Positions 9,257 through 17,972 of a DNA stretch of 64,000 bases are shown piece by piece. Position 1 is the first letter of the stretch. The number at the start of each line of letters is the position of its first letter. The notes beneath the pieces were generated by a model that worked only from the letters and a program-made list of their open reading frames with translations, searched no databases and was not told where the DNA came from. The stretch spans positions 186,001 to 250,000 of the forward strand of contig JAXMHB010000006.1 of NCBI GenBank assembly GCA_046346965.1, given 5' to 3'. The stretch is from JAXMHB01 sp046346965. GTDB taxonomy: Bacteria; Pseudomonadota; Gammaproteobacteria; Xanthomonadales; SZUA-5. Both the position numbers and the translations under genes were made by a program.

Positions 9257-11416
9257 ATGCGGATCTGTGCAGTGTGGTGTCTGGCCCTCGCGCCGCTGGT
9301 CGTGCAGGCGCAGACCACGCCGAACCCGGTGATGTTCGTCACCCAGGTGCCGGTGCCCACCGACTTCGCCACCATCGGATCGACCTTCGCCAATCACATC
9401 GCGTCGATGGACTCGGTGTATCGCGGTGGCGATTTGTGGATCCGCTATCCCAACGGCAGCCTGCGCAATCTGACCCAGGAAGCGGGCTACGGCAGCAGCG
9501 GCTTCCAGGGCGCCAATGCGATCGCCGTGCGCGATCCGCAGGTGCACTGGAGCGGAACCAAGGCGGTGTTCTCGATGCTGGTGGGCGCACCGCCCGCGCA
9601 GTTTCAGTACCTGGAGTTCCGCTGGCAGCTGTACGAGGTCACTGGCTTCGGGCAGGGCCAGACCGTGCAGATCACCAAGGTGCCCAACCAACCGACGGAC
9701 TACAGCAACATCATGCCGGCCTATCTGTCCGATGGCAGCCTGGTGTTCGTGTCGGATCGGCCGCGCAACGGCGCCGCACACCTCTATCCGCAGCAGGACG
9801 AATACGAATCCTCACCCTCGGTGAGCGGCTTGTGGAGCCTCAATCCGAGCACCGGCGCACTCAAGCTGCTGGATCACTCACCCTCGGGTGACTTCGACCC
9901 GATGGTCGACAGCTACGGCCGCGTGTTGTTCACCCGCTGGGACCATCTGCAGCGCGATCAGCAGGCCGACAACGCCGGCAATCCCTACGGCAACTTCGAC
10001 TGGGCCAGCGAGGACGCCGGCGCAGCGATTCTCGGCACGCTGACCGAGGTCTATCCGGAACTCCGCGTGGCGCCACAGGGCTCTACCGTCAACGGCCATC
10101 GCTTCAACAACTTCTTTCCCTGGCAGATCGCGCAGGACGGCACCCAGGCCGAGTTCCTCAATCATCTGGGCCGGCACGAGTTCCTGGCCTACTTCGATCG
10201 CAGCTTCAACAACGATCCCAACTTGACCGAGTTTCTCGGCGGCGCGGTGCTGCGCAGCAATCCGAACCCGATCGAGAACTACTTCCAGATGGTGGAAGAC
10301 CCGACTCAGCCGGGGCGCTACTACGGCATCGACGCGCCGGAGTTCAACACGCACGCTTCCGGCCAGGTGATTCGCATCGATGCGCCGCCGAGCATGAATC
10401 CGGACGATGCGGTGGTCACCTACCTGACGCCGCGCAGCACTTTCGGTACCACGCCGGCGCCCGATCACAGCGGCCACTATCGCAATCCGCTGGTGCTGAG
10501 CGACGGCAGCGTGATCGTGGCGCACACGACGGAGGTCGGTGACGCCGGCAATCTCGGCACCAACGCGGCGCCGGTGCCGCGCTATCGCTTTCGCCTGAAA
10601 TTCCTGACCGCGGGCAGCGGTGGCTACCAGACGGCCGGGACCTCGCTGACCGCCGGCATCAGCAAGAGCGTCAACTGGTGGAGCCCGGACATCGCCGTCA
10701 GCTACAGCGGCGAGCTGTGGGAGCTAAGTCCGGTCGAGGTGGTCGCGCGGCCGGTGCCGCCAGCGGTACTGGAACCCGCACTGCCGAACCCCGAGTCCCA
10801 GGCCTTTGCCAACGCCGGCGTGTCCTTGAGCACCTTCAAGCGCTGGATACGCCAGCAGAATCTGGGGCTGATCGTGGTGCGCAACAACACCTTCCGCGAC
10901 AAGGCCGACAAGCAGCAGCCCTACAATCTGCGCGTGCCGGGCGGCGTGCAGACGCTGGGTGCCGCCGGCACGATCTACGATATCGCCCACTTCCAGGCGA
11001 TCCAGGGCGATCAGGTGCGCGGCATCGGTGGCACCGCCACGCCGCGTGCGGGTCGACGCGTACTGGCGCGCTTCCTGCACGATCCGGCGGCGCTGGCGCA
11101 GAACCTGCCCAATCCCGGCGGTCCGGCGGGCAGTGCGCCGATCTACCCGGATGGCTCCACCGCGATCTTCGTGCCCACCCGGCGCGCACTCAGCTGGCAG
11201 ACCACGGCGCCGAACGGCGACCCGGTGGTACGTGAGCGCTTCTGGCTGACGCTGCAACCCGGCGAGGTGCGCGTCTGCGATGGCTGCCACGGCATCAACC
11301 GCAGCGGTCAGGCCGGGCAATCCGCCGCGACCAATACGGCACAGGCGCTGACGGCCATCCTGCAGCAGTGGAGCGCGCAGAATGGCGGACTGATGTTCGC
11401 CGATGGCCTGGAATAG
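9257..11416 (+). CDS. Secreted beta-propeller-like protein with C-terminal c-type heme site, HzsA-like
   Basis: This 719-residue protein has a signal peptide (MRICAVWCLALAPLVVQAQ), repeated propeller-like stretches such as A-Y-L-S-D-G-S-L-V-F-V-S-D-R-P and L-V-L-S-D-G-S-V-I-V-A-H, and near the C-terminus one heme-binding CDGCH at 674-678. The layout (TolB-like repeats, middle region, single CxxCH after a region with N-R-S-G) resembles proteins annotated as hydrazine-synthase alpha-like, but one heme site and no partner subunits make hydrazine synthesis unlikely. It ends M-F-A-D-G-L-E, a tail shared with two other secreted proteins here. The ATG at 9257 has a strong GGGGGAG. Its stop abuts the stop of the convergent downstream gene with no spacer. 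It probably works in the periplasm or outer membrane; the substrate is unknown. Confidence 0.75.
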   Translation: MRICAVWCLALAPLVVQAQTTPNPVMFVTQVPVPTDFATIGSTFANHIASMDSVYRGGDLWIRYPNGSLRNLTQEAGYGSSGFQGANAIAVRDPQVHWSGTKAVFSMLVGAPPAQFQYLEFRWQLYEVTGFGQGQTVQITKVPNQPTDYSNIMPAYLSDGSLVFVSDRPRNGAAHLYPQQDEYESSPSVSGLWSLNPSTGALKLLDHSPSGDFDPMVDSYGRVLFTRWDHLQRDQQADNAGNPYGNFDWASEDAGAAILGTLTEVYPELRVAPQGSTVNGHRFNNFFPWQIAQDGTQAEFLNHLGRHEFLAYFDRSFNNDPNLTEFLGGAVLRSNPNPIENYFQMVEDPTQPGRYYGIDAPEFNTHASGQVIRIDAPPSMNPDDAVVTYLTPRSTFGTTPAPDHSGHYRNPLVLSDGSVIVAHTTEVGDAGNLGTNAAPVPRYRFRLKFLTAGSGGYQTAGTSLTAGISKSVNWWSPDIAVSYSGELWELSPVEVVARPVPPAVLEPALPNPESQAFANAGVSLSTFKRWIRQQNLGLIVVRNNTFRDKADKQQPYNLRVPGGVQTLGAAGTIYDIAHFQAIQGDQVRGIGGTATPRAGRRVLARFLHDPAALAQNLPNPGGPAGSAPIYPDGSTAIFVPTRRALSWQTTAPNGDPVVRERFWLTLQPGEVRVCDGCHGINRSGQAGQSAATNTAQALTAILQQWSAQNGGLMFADGLE

Positions 11417-11704
11417 TCAGGCCTCGGCGCCGGGCGGCTCGCCGTACTCGACCGCCACGCGCGGCGCCGCCGGCGCCTGCTGATCGAGCGATTGCCGGTA
11501 GCGCACACAGCCGCGCATGAACTGCGGCCAGTCGGGAACCGCCAGCCGCGGTTCCAGCGCCTCGGGCAGCAGCGCCCACAGATCGGGTTGATGCCAGCAC
11601 AGATCGTGGCCGCTGCTATCGCGGTGCGCGCGGATCGCAGTACGCAGACGGCGCACTTCCTGCGCCAGCTGCTCGCGACTCATGGTCTCCAGGTCCTCGT
11701 CCAT
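11417..11704 (-). CDS. Small conserved hypothetical protein
   Basis: This 95-residue soluble protein starts MDEDLETMSREQLAQEVRRL, an N-terminal coiled-coil-like helix, followed by the distinctive block H-R-D-S-S-G-H-D-L-C-W-H-Q-P-D-L-W-A-L-L-P-E and an acidic, proline-rich tail. I recall this H-D-L-C-W-H-x-P-x-L-W block as a conserved but uncharacterised motif; Cys and two His might bind metal. GGGAG precedes the ATG. Its stop touches the stop of the secreted heme protein gene on the other strand. No function is assigned. Confidence 0.7.
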   Translation of the reverse strand: MDEDLETMSREQLAQEVRRLRTAIRAHRDSSGHDLCWHQPDLWALLPEALEPRLAVPDWPQFMRGCVRYRQSLDQQAPAAPRVAVEYGEPPGAEA

Positions 11705-11763
11705 GGCTTGCTCCCGTTGAGACAGCCCATCCCGCCCCGGGGACGCGAATCGCCCGCGGCCGT

Positions 11764-13248
11764 TTAGTCGCTGACGCCCAGTCGCTTGCGCTCCAGCCGG
11801 CGCAAGAACTCGTCCATGACGCGGCGGTACAGGTCCTCGCCGAGGTAAGCGTCCTCGATGCCCCAGTCGATATTGGGGTTGTCGTTGACCTCGATGATGA
11901 CCACGCGATCGCCGACCTGCTTCAGATCGACGCCGTACAGCCCATCGCCGATCGGCTGGGTGGCGCGCAGCGCCAGTTTGACCACGTCGCTCGGCACCTC
12001 GCGTATCGGCAAGGTCTTGAAATCACCGGTCTTGGCCTCGCCCTTGGCCGAATGGTTGTAGATCTGCCAATGGCCGCGCGACATGAAGTACTGGCAGGCA
12101 AAGATCGGCTCGCGATTCAGGATGCCGATGCGCCAGTCGAAATCGGTGGGCATGAACTCCTGCGCCAGCACCAGCGCGGTGTGCTGGAACAACTCATCGG
12201 CCGAGCGCTTCAAAGCCTCGGCATTGGCGACCTTGACCACGCCGCGCGAGAAAGAGCCGTCCGGCACCTTCAGCACCAGCGGAAAGCCGAGCACATCGCC
12301 CAACTCGGCCAGCTTTTTCTGCTCGTCCTTGTACAGGATCTCGGTGCGCGGCGTCGGCAGCTTGCGGCTCTTCAGCAGATCCGACAGGTAGATCTTGTTG
12401 GTGCAGCGCAGGATCGAGGTGGGATCGTCGATCACCACCATGTCTTCCTTCTCCGCCTTGTTGGCGAAGCGGTAGGTGTGGTGATCGAGCGCCGTGGTCT
12501 CGCGGATGAACAGCGCGTCGTACTCGGCGAGGCGGGCGTAGTCGTTCTTGGTGATCAGATCGACTTCGATGCCGATGTCCTTGCCGGCCGAGACGAAGGC
12601 CTTCAGCGCCTTCTTGTTCGACGGCGGCCATTGCTCGGCCGGGTCGTAGAGCATGGCGATGTCGTAGCGATACTTCTTCGGCGTGCGCCGGCCGCGCCAG
12701 AGCTTCTTGCTGAAGCGGTCCAGCGCCGCGGCGAAGCCATCTTCCTGGGCGTCGGTCAGCGTGTGCAGGCCGGCCGGCTTGATCGCGTTGATCTGCCACA
12801 TGCGATCGCGCTCGAACTCGATGCGCAGGATCGGGCAGGGAAAGGCCTCGAACACCTGCCGCGCGAGGTCGCGCAGCGGCTCGTAGCTGGTCTCGCCGAA
12901 ATACACCAGGATGCCGAAATCGGTGGTGTCGCGACCTTCCTGCGGCAGAAAGCGCGTCAGCTTCTGGTTCAGGTCCTCGATATCGAGGCCATACAGCGAG
13001 CGCCGGCGCAGATCGTTGATCGAGCGCACCGAAGGAATCACCTTGTGCCCGCGCGCCTCGGCCAGCAGCGAGACGTAATAGCCCGCACCCAGATACTTGT
13101 AGCTGCGGCAGAGGTTGATCACCTGCGTGCGTTCCTCGTCGGGCCGGATCGGCTCCTTCAAGTACTCCATCGCAGTGACCACGTTGTCCGATGGATAGTA
13201 GCTACCCCAGTCCGAGGCCTTTTCCACCACAATGACAAGACGGCTCAT
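11764..13248 (-). CDS. RimK-family ATP-grasp ligase with RLAN N-terminal domain
   Basis: This 494-residue protein has the RLAN (RimK-like ATP-grasp N-terminal) domain over about residues 1-210, starting MSRLVIVVEKASDWGSYYPS. An ATP-grasp domain follows over about 280-480, with N-K-I-Y-L-S-D-L-L, F-P-L-V-L-K-V-P-D-G-S-F-S-R-G-V, and the metal site V-V-I-I-E-V-N-D-N-P-N-I. Such enzymes form amide bonds between a carboxylate and an amine, often adding amino acids to peptides. The next gene, divergent, encodes a GNAT protein of the type usually linked to these ligases. In many genomes that partner is fused to a C39-like peptidase, which is absent here. The substrate is unknown. Confidence 0.87.
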   Translation of the reverse strand: MSRLVIVVEKASDWGSYYPSDNVVTAMEYLKEPIRPDEERTQVINLCRSYKYLGAGYYVSLLAEARGHKVIPSVRSINDLRRRSLYGLDIEDLNQKLTRFLPQEGRDTTDFGILVYFGETSYEPLRDLARQVFEAFPCPILRIEFERDRMWQINAIKPAGLHTLTDAQEDGFAAALDRFSKKLWRGRRTPKKYRYDIAMLYDPAEQWPPSNKKALKAFVSAGKDIGIEVDLITKNDYARLAEYDALFIRETTALDHHTYRFANKAEKEDMVVIDDPTSILRCTNKIYLSDLLKSRKLPTPRTEILYKDEQKKLAELGDVLGFPLVLKVPDGSFSRGVVKVANAEALKRSADELFQHTALVLAQEFMPTDFDWRIGILNREPIFACQYFMSRGHWQIYNHSAKGEAKTGDFKTLPIREVPSDVVKLALRATQPIGDGLYGVDLKQVGDRVVIIEVNDNPNIDWGIEDAYLGEDLYRRVMDEFLRRLERKRLGVSD

Positions 13249-13502
13249 GGCTTCCTAACCCGGCGACGGCTGGCCGGTGGTGACGCGGGAACGGGAACCG
13301 GCCCGGAGGGGTCGGCACGACTGGCACAGAGAGAACGCAAGCGGCCCGACGTCGGGGCCGCAGCAGCCGCACCCGGCATCGACAAGGAACCGCGTACACA
13401 GGGCAGTCATCGAACCGGCATCGGCGTGCGCGCGGCGCGCCACGGGCGTTTCCGACCGCTCCACGGCATAGTCTGGCACAGGCTACGCAAGCAAGGCAGC
13501 GC

Positions 13503-14027
13503 ATGAACGCGGGCACCAGCCAGTCCAGTCAGGCAAAACAAAGACGCATCGACGGCATCACCCTGCGCCGCGCCACGCTTGGCGATGTGCAGGCGCTGGC
13601 GGCGCTCGAGCAGCAGATCTTCAGCGGTGATCGACTGTCGACGCGACAGTTCCGCCATCACGTCAGGGCCACTGGTAGTGACTTGCTGCTCGCGGCCGAG
13701 GGCAGCGGGGTGCTCGGCTACGCGCTGCTGCTGTCGCGTCGCGGCAGTCGGCTGGCGCGACTGTATTCGATCGCAGTGGCGCCGGAGGCGCGCGGCTTGG
13801 GATTGGGTGCGCGGCTGCTGGCGGCAGCCGAGGACGCCGCCTGCGAGCGCGGTCGCTCCGAACTGCGTCTGGAGGTGCGGGTCGACAACCGCGCCGCCAT
13901 CGCGCTGTACGCGGCCCATGGTTATCAGGTCTTTGGTCGCCACCAGGGCTATTACGAGGACGGTTGCGACGCCCTGCGCATGGCGCGCCCGCTGCCTCCG
14001 GCTAATATCCACGGTCCTTCAGGCTGA
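13503..14027 (+). CDS. GNAT-family N-acetyltransferase (RimI-like)
   Basis: This 174-residue protein contains one GNAT domain (about 17-165) with acetyl-CoA motif A at V-A-P-E-A-R-G-L-G-L-G-A and motif B at A-I-A-L-Y-x-x-H-G-Y. The sequence A-L-E-Q-Q-I-F-S-G-D-R-L-S near 35 and R-L-Y-S-I-A-V match the GNAT half of GNAT/C39-peptidase proteins that accompany RLAN-RimK ligases. No peptidase part remains: the frame stops at 14027 and the next gene is a different protein. It is divergent from the ligase with a 254-base gap in which I see no clear motif. The HIU hydrolase gene starts 10 bases later, so the two may be co-transcribed. Confidence 0.85.
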   Translation: MNAGTSQSSQAKQRRIDGITLRRATLGDVQALAALEQQIFSGDRLSTRQFRHHVRATGSDLLLAAEGSGVLGYALLLSRRGSRLARLYSIAVAPEARGLGLGARLLAAAEDAACERGRSELRLEVRVDNRAAIALYAAHGYQVFGRHQGYYEDGCDALRMARPLPPANIHGPSG

Positions 14028-14037
14028 CGAGTGGACC

Positions 14038-14391
14038 ATGGGCCGACTGACCACGCACGTGCTCGACACCGCACACGGCAAACCGGGCGCCGGCATGGTG
14101 CTCAGGCTGTACCGCATCGAGAACGGCACGCGCGAGGCGCTCGGGGTGTACCGCACCAATCATGACGGCCGTTGCGATGCCCCGCTGCTGGCAGGCGAAA
14201 TGCTGACAGCGGGCGTCTACGAGCTCGATTTCGAGGCCGGCGACTACTACGCCGCCCTGGGTCTGGCGCTCCCGCAGCCACGCTTCGTCGACCGGGTGAC
14301 GCTGCGCTTCGGCATTGCCGACGCCGACGCGCATTACCACGTGCCGCTGCTGGTCTCGCCCTACAGCTACAGCACCTACCGGGGCAGCTGA
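14038..14391 (+). CDS. uraH: 5-Hydroxyisourate hydrolase
   Basis: The enzyme hydrolyses 5-hydroxyisourate, the product of urate oxidation, to OHCU. This 117-residue protein is full length for the transthyretin-like family. It shows the N-terminal L-T-T-H-V-L-D-T-A-H-G-x-P-G, the R-T-N-x-D-G-R motif, and the C-terminal Y-H-V-P-L-L-V-S-P-Y-S-Y-S-T-Y-R-G-S, where H, R and the Y-R-G-S end form the active site. The next gene, two bases after the stop, encodes the membrane urate oxidase PuuD, so the pair catalyses successive steps. No OHCU decarboxylase lies in the window. Confidence 0.95.
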   Translation: MGRLTTHVLDTAHGKPGAGMVLRLYRIENGTREALGVYRTNHDGRCDAPLLAGEMLTAGVYELDFEAGDYYAALGLALPQPRFVDRVTLRFGIADADAHYHVPLLVSPYSYSTYRGS

Positions 14392-14393
14392 GC

Positions 14394-15611
14394 ATGGACT
14401 TTCTGCTCGACGCCGGGGTTTTCCTGCTGCGCTGGCTGCACGTGGTGGCGGCGATTGCGTGGATCGGCGAATCCTTCTACTTCGTCATGCTCGACCGCGC
14501 GCTGCGCCCGCCGCGCACGCCGCGCGAGGGCGTCTTTGGCGAGCTCTGGTCGGTGCACGGCGGCGGCTTCTATCACAAGCAAAAGTACCTGGTCGCGCCG
14601 GCCGAGATGCCGGAGGACTTGCACTGGTCCAAATGGAAGTCGTACACGACCTGGCTGAGCGGCTTTGCGCTGCTGTCGGCGATGTACTTCAGCGCGCCCG
14701 GCATTTATCTGATCGACCCGGCGCGGATGGCGCTGAGCGGTCCGCAGGCGGTCGCGCTGGCGATCGCCTTTTTGGCCGCCGGCTGGCTGGTGTACGACGC
14801 CCTGTGCCGGCTGGTCGGTTTCCGCGACGAGTTGCTCGGCGTGCTGGTGGGCCTGTTCGTGCTGGCGCTTTGCTATGCCGCCACCGCCCTGTTCGCCGGT
14901 CGGGCGGCCTTCTTGCTGGTTGGCGCGGTGCTGGCGACGATCATGTCGGCCAATGTGTTTTTCATCATCATTCCCGGCCAGAAGCGCATGGTGGCGGCGC
15001 TGGCGCGCGGTGAGACGCCCGATCCGCTGCCGGGCAAGCGCGGCAAGCAGCGCTCGGTGCACAACACCTACTTCACGCTGCCGGTGGTGTTTGCGATGTT
15101 GAGCAACCACTACGCCAGCGCCCACGCGCATGAGTGGAACTGGCTGGTGCTGGCGCTGTTCATGGCCGCCGGGGCGCTGATCCGGCAGTTCTTCGTGCTG
15201 TGGCACAGCGGCGGTCGCGCCTGGTGGCTGCTGGGCGCGGGTGGCGGCCTGATTGCACTGACGCTGGCCCTGCTGGCGCCGCGCGCTCCGGTGGTGCCCG
15301 CCGCAGCCGCCCCGGGCGCTGCGCCGGCAGCCGCCGCAGCCGGGCCGGTGCTCGACATGGCCGGCGTGCAGGCCATCCTCAAACAGCGCTGTGCAGCCTG
15401 CCACTCGGCGCAGCCCACGCTGATGGCCGCCGCGCCGCTCGGCGCGATGTTCGACACGCCCGAGCAGATCATCGCGCGCGCCGAACGCATCCATCTGCAG
15501 GTGGTGCAGCTGAAGATCATGCCGCCCGGCAACCTGACCCAGCTCAGCGACGAGGAACGTGCCGCCCTGGACCGCTGGTTCCAGGACGGCCGCCAGCGCG
15601 GGCAGTGGTAG
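14394..15611 (+). CDS. puuD: Membrane urate hydroxylase PuuD with cytochrome c domain
   Basis: PuuD oxidises urate to 5-hydroxyisourate in the inner membrane and passes electrons to cytochrome c. The 405-residue protein has about eight transmembrane helices (residues 5-310). Conserved segments include R-W-L-H-V-V-A-A-I-A-W-I-G-E-S-F-Y-F near 14, H-K-Q-K-Y near 60 and F-I-I-I-P-G-Q near 186. After an Ala/Pro linker (about 300-320) comes a periplasmic cytochrome c domain with C333-A-A-C-H and axial Met in K-I-M-P-P-G-N. The start ATG lies two bases after the HIU hydrolase stop, indicating one operon. Confidence 0.93.
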   Translation: MDFLLDAGVFLLRWLHVVAAIAWIGESFYFVMLDRALRPPRTPREGVFGELWSVHGGGFYHKQKYLVAPAEMPEDLHWSKWKSYTTWLSGFALLSAMYFSAPGIYLIDPARMALSGPQAVALAIAFLAAGWLVYDALCRLVGFRDELLGVLVGLFVLALCYAATALFAGRAAFLLVGAVLATIMSANVFFIIIPGQKRMVAALARGETPDPLPGKRGKQRSVHNTYFTLPVVFAMLSNHYASAHAHEWNWLVLALFMAAGALIRQFFVLWHSGGRAWWLLGAGGGLIALTLALLAPRAPVVPAAAAPGAAPAAAAAGPVLDMAGVQAILKQRCAACHSAQPTLMAAAPLGAMFDTPEQIIARAERIHLQVVQLKIMPPGNLTQLSDEERAALDRWFQDGRQRGQW

Positions 15612-15634
15612 GCGAGCGCGGCGGCGCACCAGCA

Positions 15635-15657
15635 GCGGCGCGGGAGCGCCGCCCTCC
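15635..15657. repeat. REP-like palindrome, copy 2
   Basis: GCGGCGC-GGGA-GCGCCGC then CCTCC, in the 186-base gap after puuD. It might also act as a hairpin terminator for the purine operon, though no T-run follows. Confidence 0.6.
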
Positions 15658-15797
15658 ACCAGCGCGAGGCCCCTGCCCTTTCGTGCGCTCCGAGTCGTTT
15701 GAGCGTGCTCTCTTGCGCTGATGGCCGCGGGCTTTCCTTTACGCGGCCCCAGCGCCCCGCGGCTATGCTGATCGCATCTTCTGTTGGGTGAATCGGC

Positions 15798-17885
15798 ATG
15801 CGCGCCTGTTGGATCCTGTCTGTGGCGCTGCTGTACGCGTGGGCACTGCCTGCGGCGGCGGTGGTCGAACAACGCGGCCAAACCGCCTCGGGCGCCTACT
15901 ACATCGCGCAAGCGCCGGATGGCTGGCGCGCCGGCGGCACGCTGGTGCTGATCAATCACGGCTACGACTACGCGCCAATCGACAACGAGCCCAGTCTGGG
16001 TCCGATGCCGCTGCGCCAGCGCATGTTGGCCAAGGGCTACGCAATCGCGGCCTCCAGCTACTCGCAACGCGGCTGGGCGCTGTTCGGCAGCGCACGCGAC
16101 CATCGCGAACTGGTCGCCGCCTTCAGTCAGCGCTTTGGTGCGCCGGGTTCGATCATCGCCAGCGGTGGCTCGCTGGGCGGCCTGGTGTCGATGCAGCAGG
16201 CCGAGCAAGGCGACCTCGGCGCGCCGGTGACCGGGGTGTACGCGATCTGCGCGCCACTCGCCGGCAGCCGCGTCTGGTACCAGGCGCTCGATCTGCGCCT
16301 GACGTACGACACCGTCTGCGAGAACGTCACCGGCGGCGAGTTGCCGCACGGCGACGATGCGCTGCCCTACATCCTGAAGGCCAGCGACCTCGATGACTAC
16401 GCCTCCACCAGCGGCGGCGGCGAGCTGGCGGCGCGCATCGCCAAATGCACCGGCGTGGGTCTGCCGGACTGGTTGACCACCAGCGGCATGCGCGAGCGGC
16501 GTGAGCGCATCCAGCGCGCCACCGGCGTCGACCCGGACTTCTTCCTGGAAAACATGTTCTACGCCACCTACGGCCTCGGCGATCTGTACCGGGATGGCAC
16601 CAAGCTGGGAGGGCGCCCGGCGATCTCGACGCGCAACGTGGTCTATGGCGATCCCGTCGTCGAGCGCGATATCCGTCGCGTCAGCGCCGATGCCTTCGCG
16701 CATCTGGATCTGCTGCGGCATTTCGCGCCGCTCGGCCAGGTCGGCGGCGCCAAGGTGCTGACTACCCATACCAGCCGCGACGGATTGGTGGTACCGGAGC
16801 ACGCCCGAGCGCTTGAGGGCAAGCTGCCGGCCGCGCAGTGGACGCGCGCCTTCGTGGTCGAAAACTCGCCCAGTCACTGCGGCTACAGCGATGCCGAACT
16901 GCTCGGTGGCTTCGAGGCGCTGACGCGTTGGATCGACGGCGGGCCGCAGCCGGATGCGCAGAGCGTCCAGGCCGCCTGTCAGCGCGAGGCCTCCGCCAAC
17001 GCAGCACTGGGGGCCTGTCGCTACAACCCGAGCTACAGTCCTGGGCTGCTGTCCGCCAAGCTGAAGGCCCGTAACGACGCCTCCTGGCCGGTCGATGCCA
17101 GCGCCAGCGGGCTCTGGTACGACCCCGCGCGGCCGGGCGAGGGCGTGCTGATTGAATCGCTGGGCGCTGATCGCGTCAGCCTCACGCTGTTCACCTATCC
17201 GGCGACCGGCCAGTCCGGCGATCAGGCCTGGTTTACCGGCGTCGGCCGCGTCATCGAGAACAATCTGGTCGTCGATCAGCTCAGCGGACGGCGGGGCGGA
17301 CGCTTTGTCGGGACGCTCGATCCGGCGGCGCTGGTCAGCCTGCCGCTGGGTCGTTTCGACGCCGTGCTCTCGAACTGCGGCGTCGGCGAGCAGCGCCTGC
17401 AGGCCGACAGCCCCTATGCGTCCTCGCGCCGGACGCTGCAGCGCTTGAGCCGCGTCGGCAGCGCGCGCTGTCCTGGCGATCCGGTGGTGGCCCAGCCCAG
17501 TCCCTGGGTGCGCGCCAGCGGCGCCTGGTATGAGGCGGGGCAAGCGGGCCGTGGCGTCTTTCTGCAGGTGCAGGACGATGGGCGCGCCTTCCTGGTCTGG
17601 TTCAGCTTCCGCCCCGACGGCGAACCCGCGTGGATCATCGGCGAGGGCCATGCCGAGGGCGCGGAGTTGGTGTTCCCGACGCTGACGCGCCCGGTCGGGA
17701 CGCGCTTCGGTGCCGATTTCAACGCCGCGCAGATCCGCTATGAGCCCTGGGGCAACGCGCGGCTCTCGGGCGATGGCTGTGGGAGGCTCAGCCTCGATTA
17801 CGACGCCACGCTGCAGAGCTACGGCAAAGGGCGTTTCGATTACATCCGGCTGACCACGCCACAGGGCGCCGGCTGCGGCCCGTGA
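15798..17885 (+). CDS. Secreted alpha/beta hydrolase with two C-terminal SG-W-Y repeat domains
   Basis: This 695-residue exported protein (signal peptide to about A-A-A-V) has an alpha/beta hydrolase domain over about residues 23-400. The nucleophile elbow is S-G-G-S125-L-G-G, a likely acid lies in S-R-D-G-L-V-V-P near 330, and the catalytic His is in N-S-P-S-H-C-G near 360. Two repeats follow: S-G-L-W-Y-D-P-x-R-P-G-E-G near 435 and S-G-A-W-Y-x-x-G-Q-A-G-R-G-V-F-L near 574, each with a later A-W-F/I-x-G. These W-Y repeats recur in exported proteins of related bacteria but have no known role; substrate binding is a guess. Tannase- or esterase-like activity is possible. It is convergent with the atp operon, with a shared hairpin terminator. 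Confidence 0.8.
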   Translation: MRACWILSVALLYAWALPAAAVVEQRGQTASGAYYIAQAPDGWRAGGTLVLINHGYDYAPIDNEPSLGPMPLRQRMLAKGYAIAASSYSQRGWALFGSARDHRELVAAFSQRFGAPGSIIASGGSLGGLVSMQQAEQGDLGAPVTGVYAICAPLAGSRVWYQALDLRLTYDTVCENVTGGELPHGDDALPYILKASDLDDYASTSGGGELAARIAKCTGVGLPDWLTTSGMRERRERIQRATGVDPDFFLENMFYATYGLGDLYRDGTKLGGRPAISTRNVVYGDPVVERDIRRVSADAFAHLDLLRHFAPLGQVGGAKVLTTHTSRDGLVVPEHARALEGKLPAAQWTRAFVVENSPSHCGYSDAELLGGFEALTRWIDGGPQPDAQSVQAACQREASANAALGACRYNPSYSPGLLSAKLKARNDASWPVDASASGLWYDPARPGEGVLIESLGADRVSLTLFTYPATGQSGDQAWFTGVGRVIENNLVVDQLSGRRGGRFVGTLDPAALVSLPLGRFDAVLSNCGVGEQRLQADSPYASSRRTLQRLSRVGSARCPGDPVVAQPSPWVRASGAWYEAGQAGRGVFLQVQDDGRAFLVWFSFRPDGEPAWIIGEGHAEGAELVFPTLTRPVGTRFGADFNAAQIRYEPWGNARLSGDGCGRLSLDYDATLQSYGKGRFDYIRLTTPQGAGCGP

Positions 17886-17921
17886 TCGACGGCGGTGTGC
17901 GCGTTTTCCGGACCGCACAAA

Positions 17922-17951
17922 CACAAACGCCGGCTGGCGCCGGCGTTTGTG
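17922..17951. terminator. Bidirectional hairpin terminator between the hydrolase and atpC
   Basis: Thirteen-base perfect arms (CACAAACGCCGGC and complement) enclose a 4-base loop. On the minus strand it is followed by T-rich sequence (TTTGTG), which fits the end of the atp operon. It also follows the plus-strand hydrolase gene. Confidence 0.85.
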
Positions 17952-17972
17952 GTCATCCGTTGGCGCTGAGGC

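Noticed and set aside
9257..11416. Hydrazine synthase subunit
   Set aside because: Only one CxxCH and no beta/gamma subunit genes nearby; similarity is limited to general layout.
14376..17924. Minus-strand open frame of 1182 codons opposite puuD and the secreted hydrolase
   Set aside because: It runs antisense to two well-supported genes, is low-complexity (Arg/Gln/Ala/His-rich) and has no recognisable domain. Long antisense frames are expected in GC-rich DNA.
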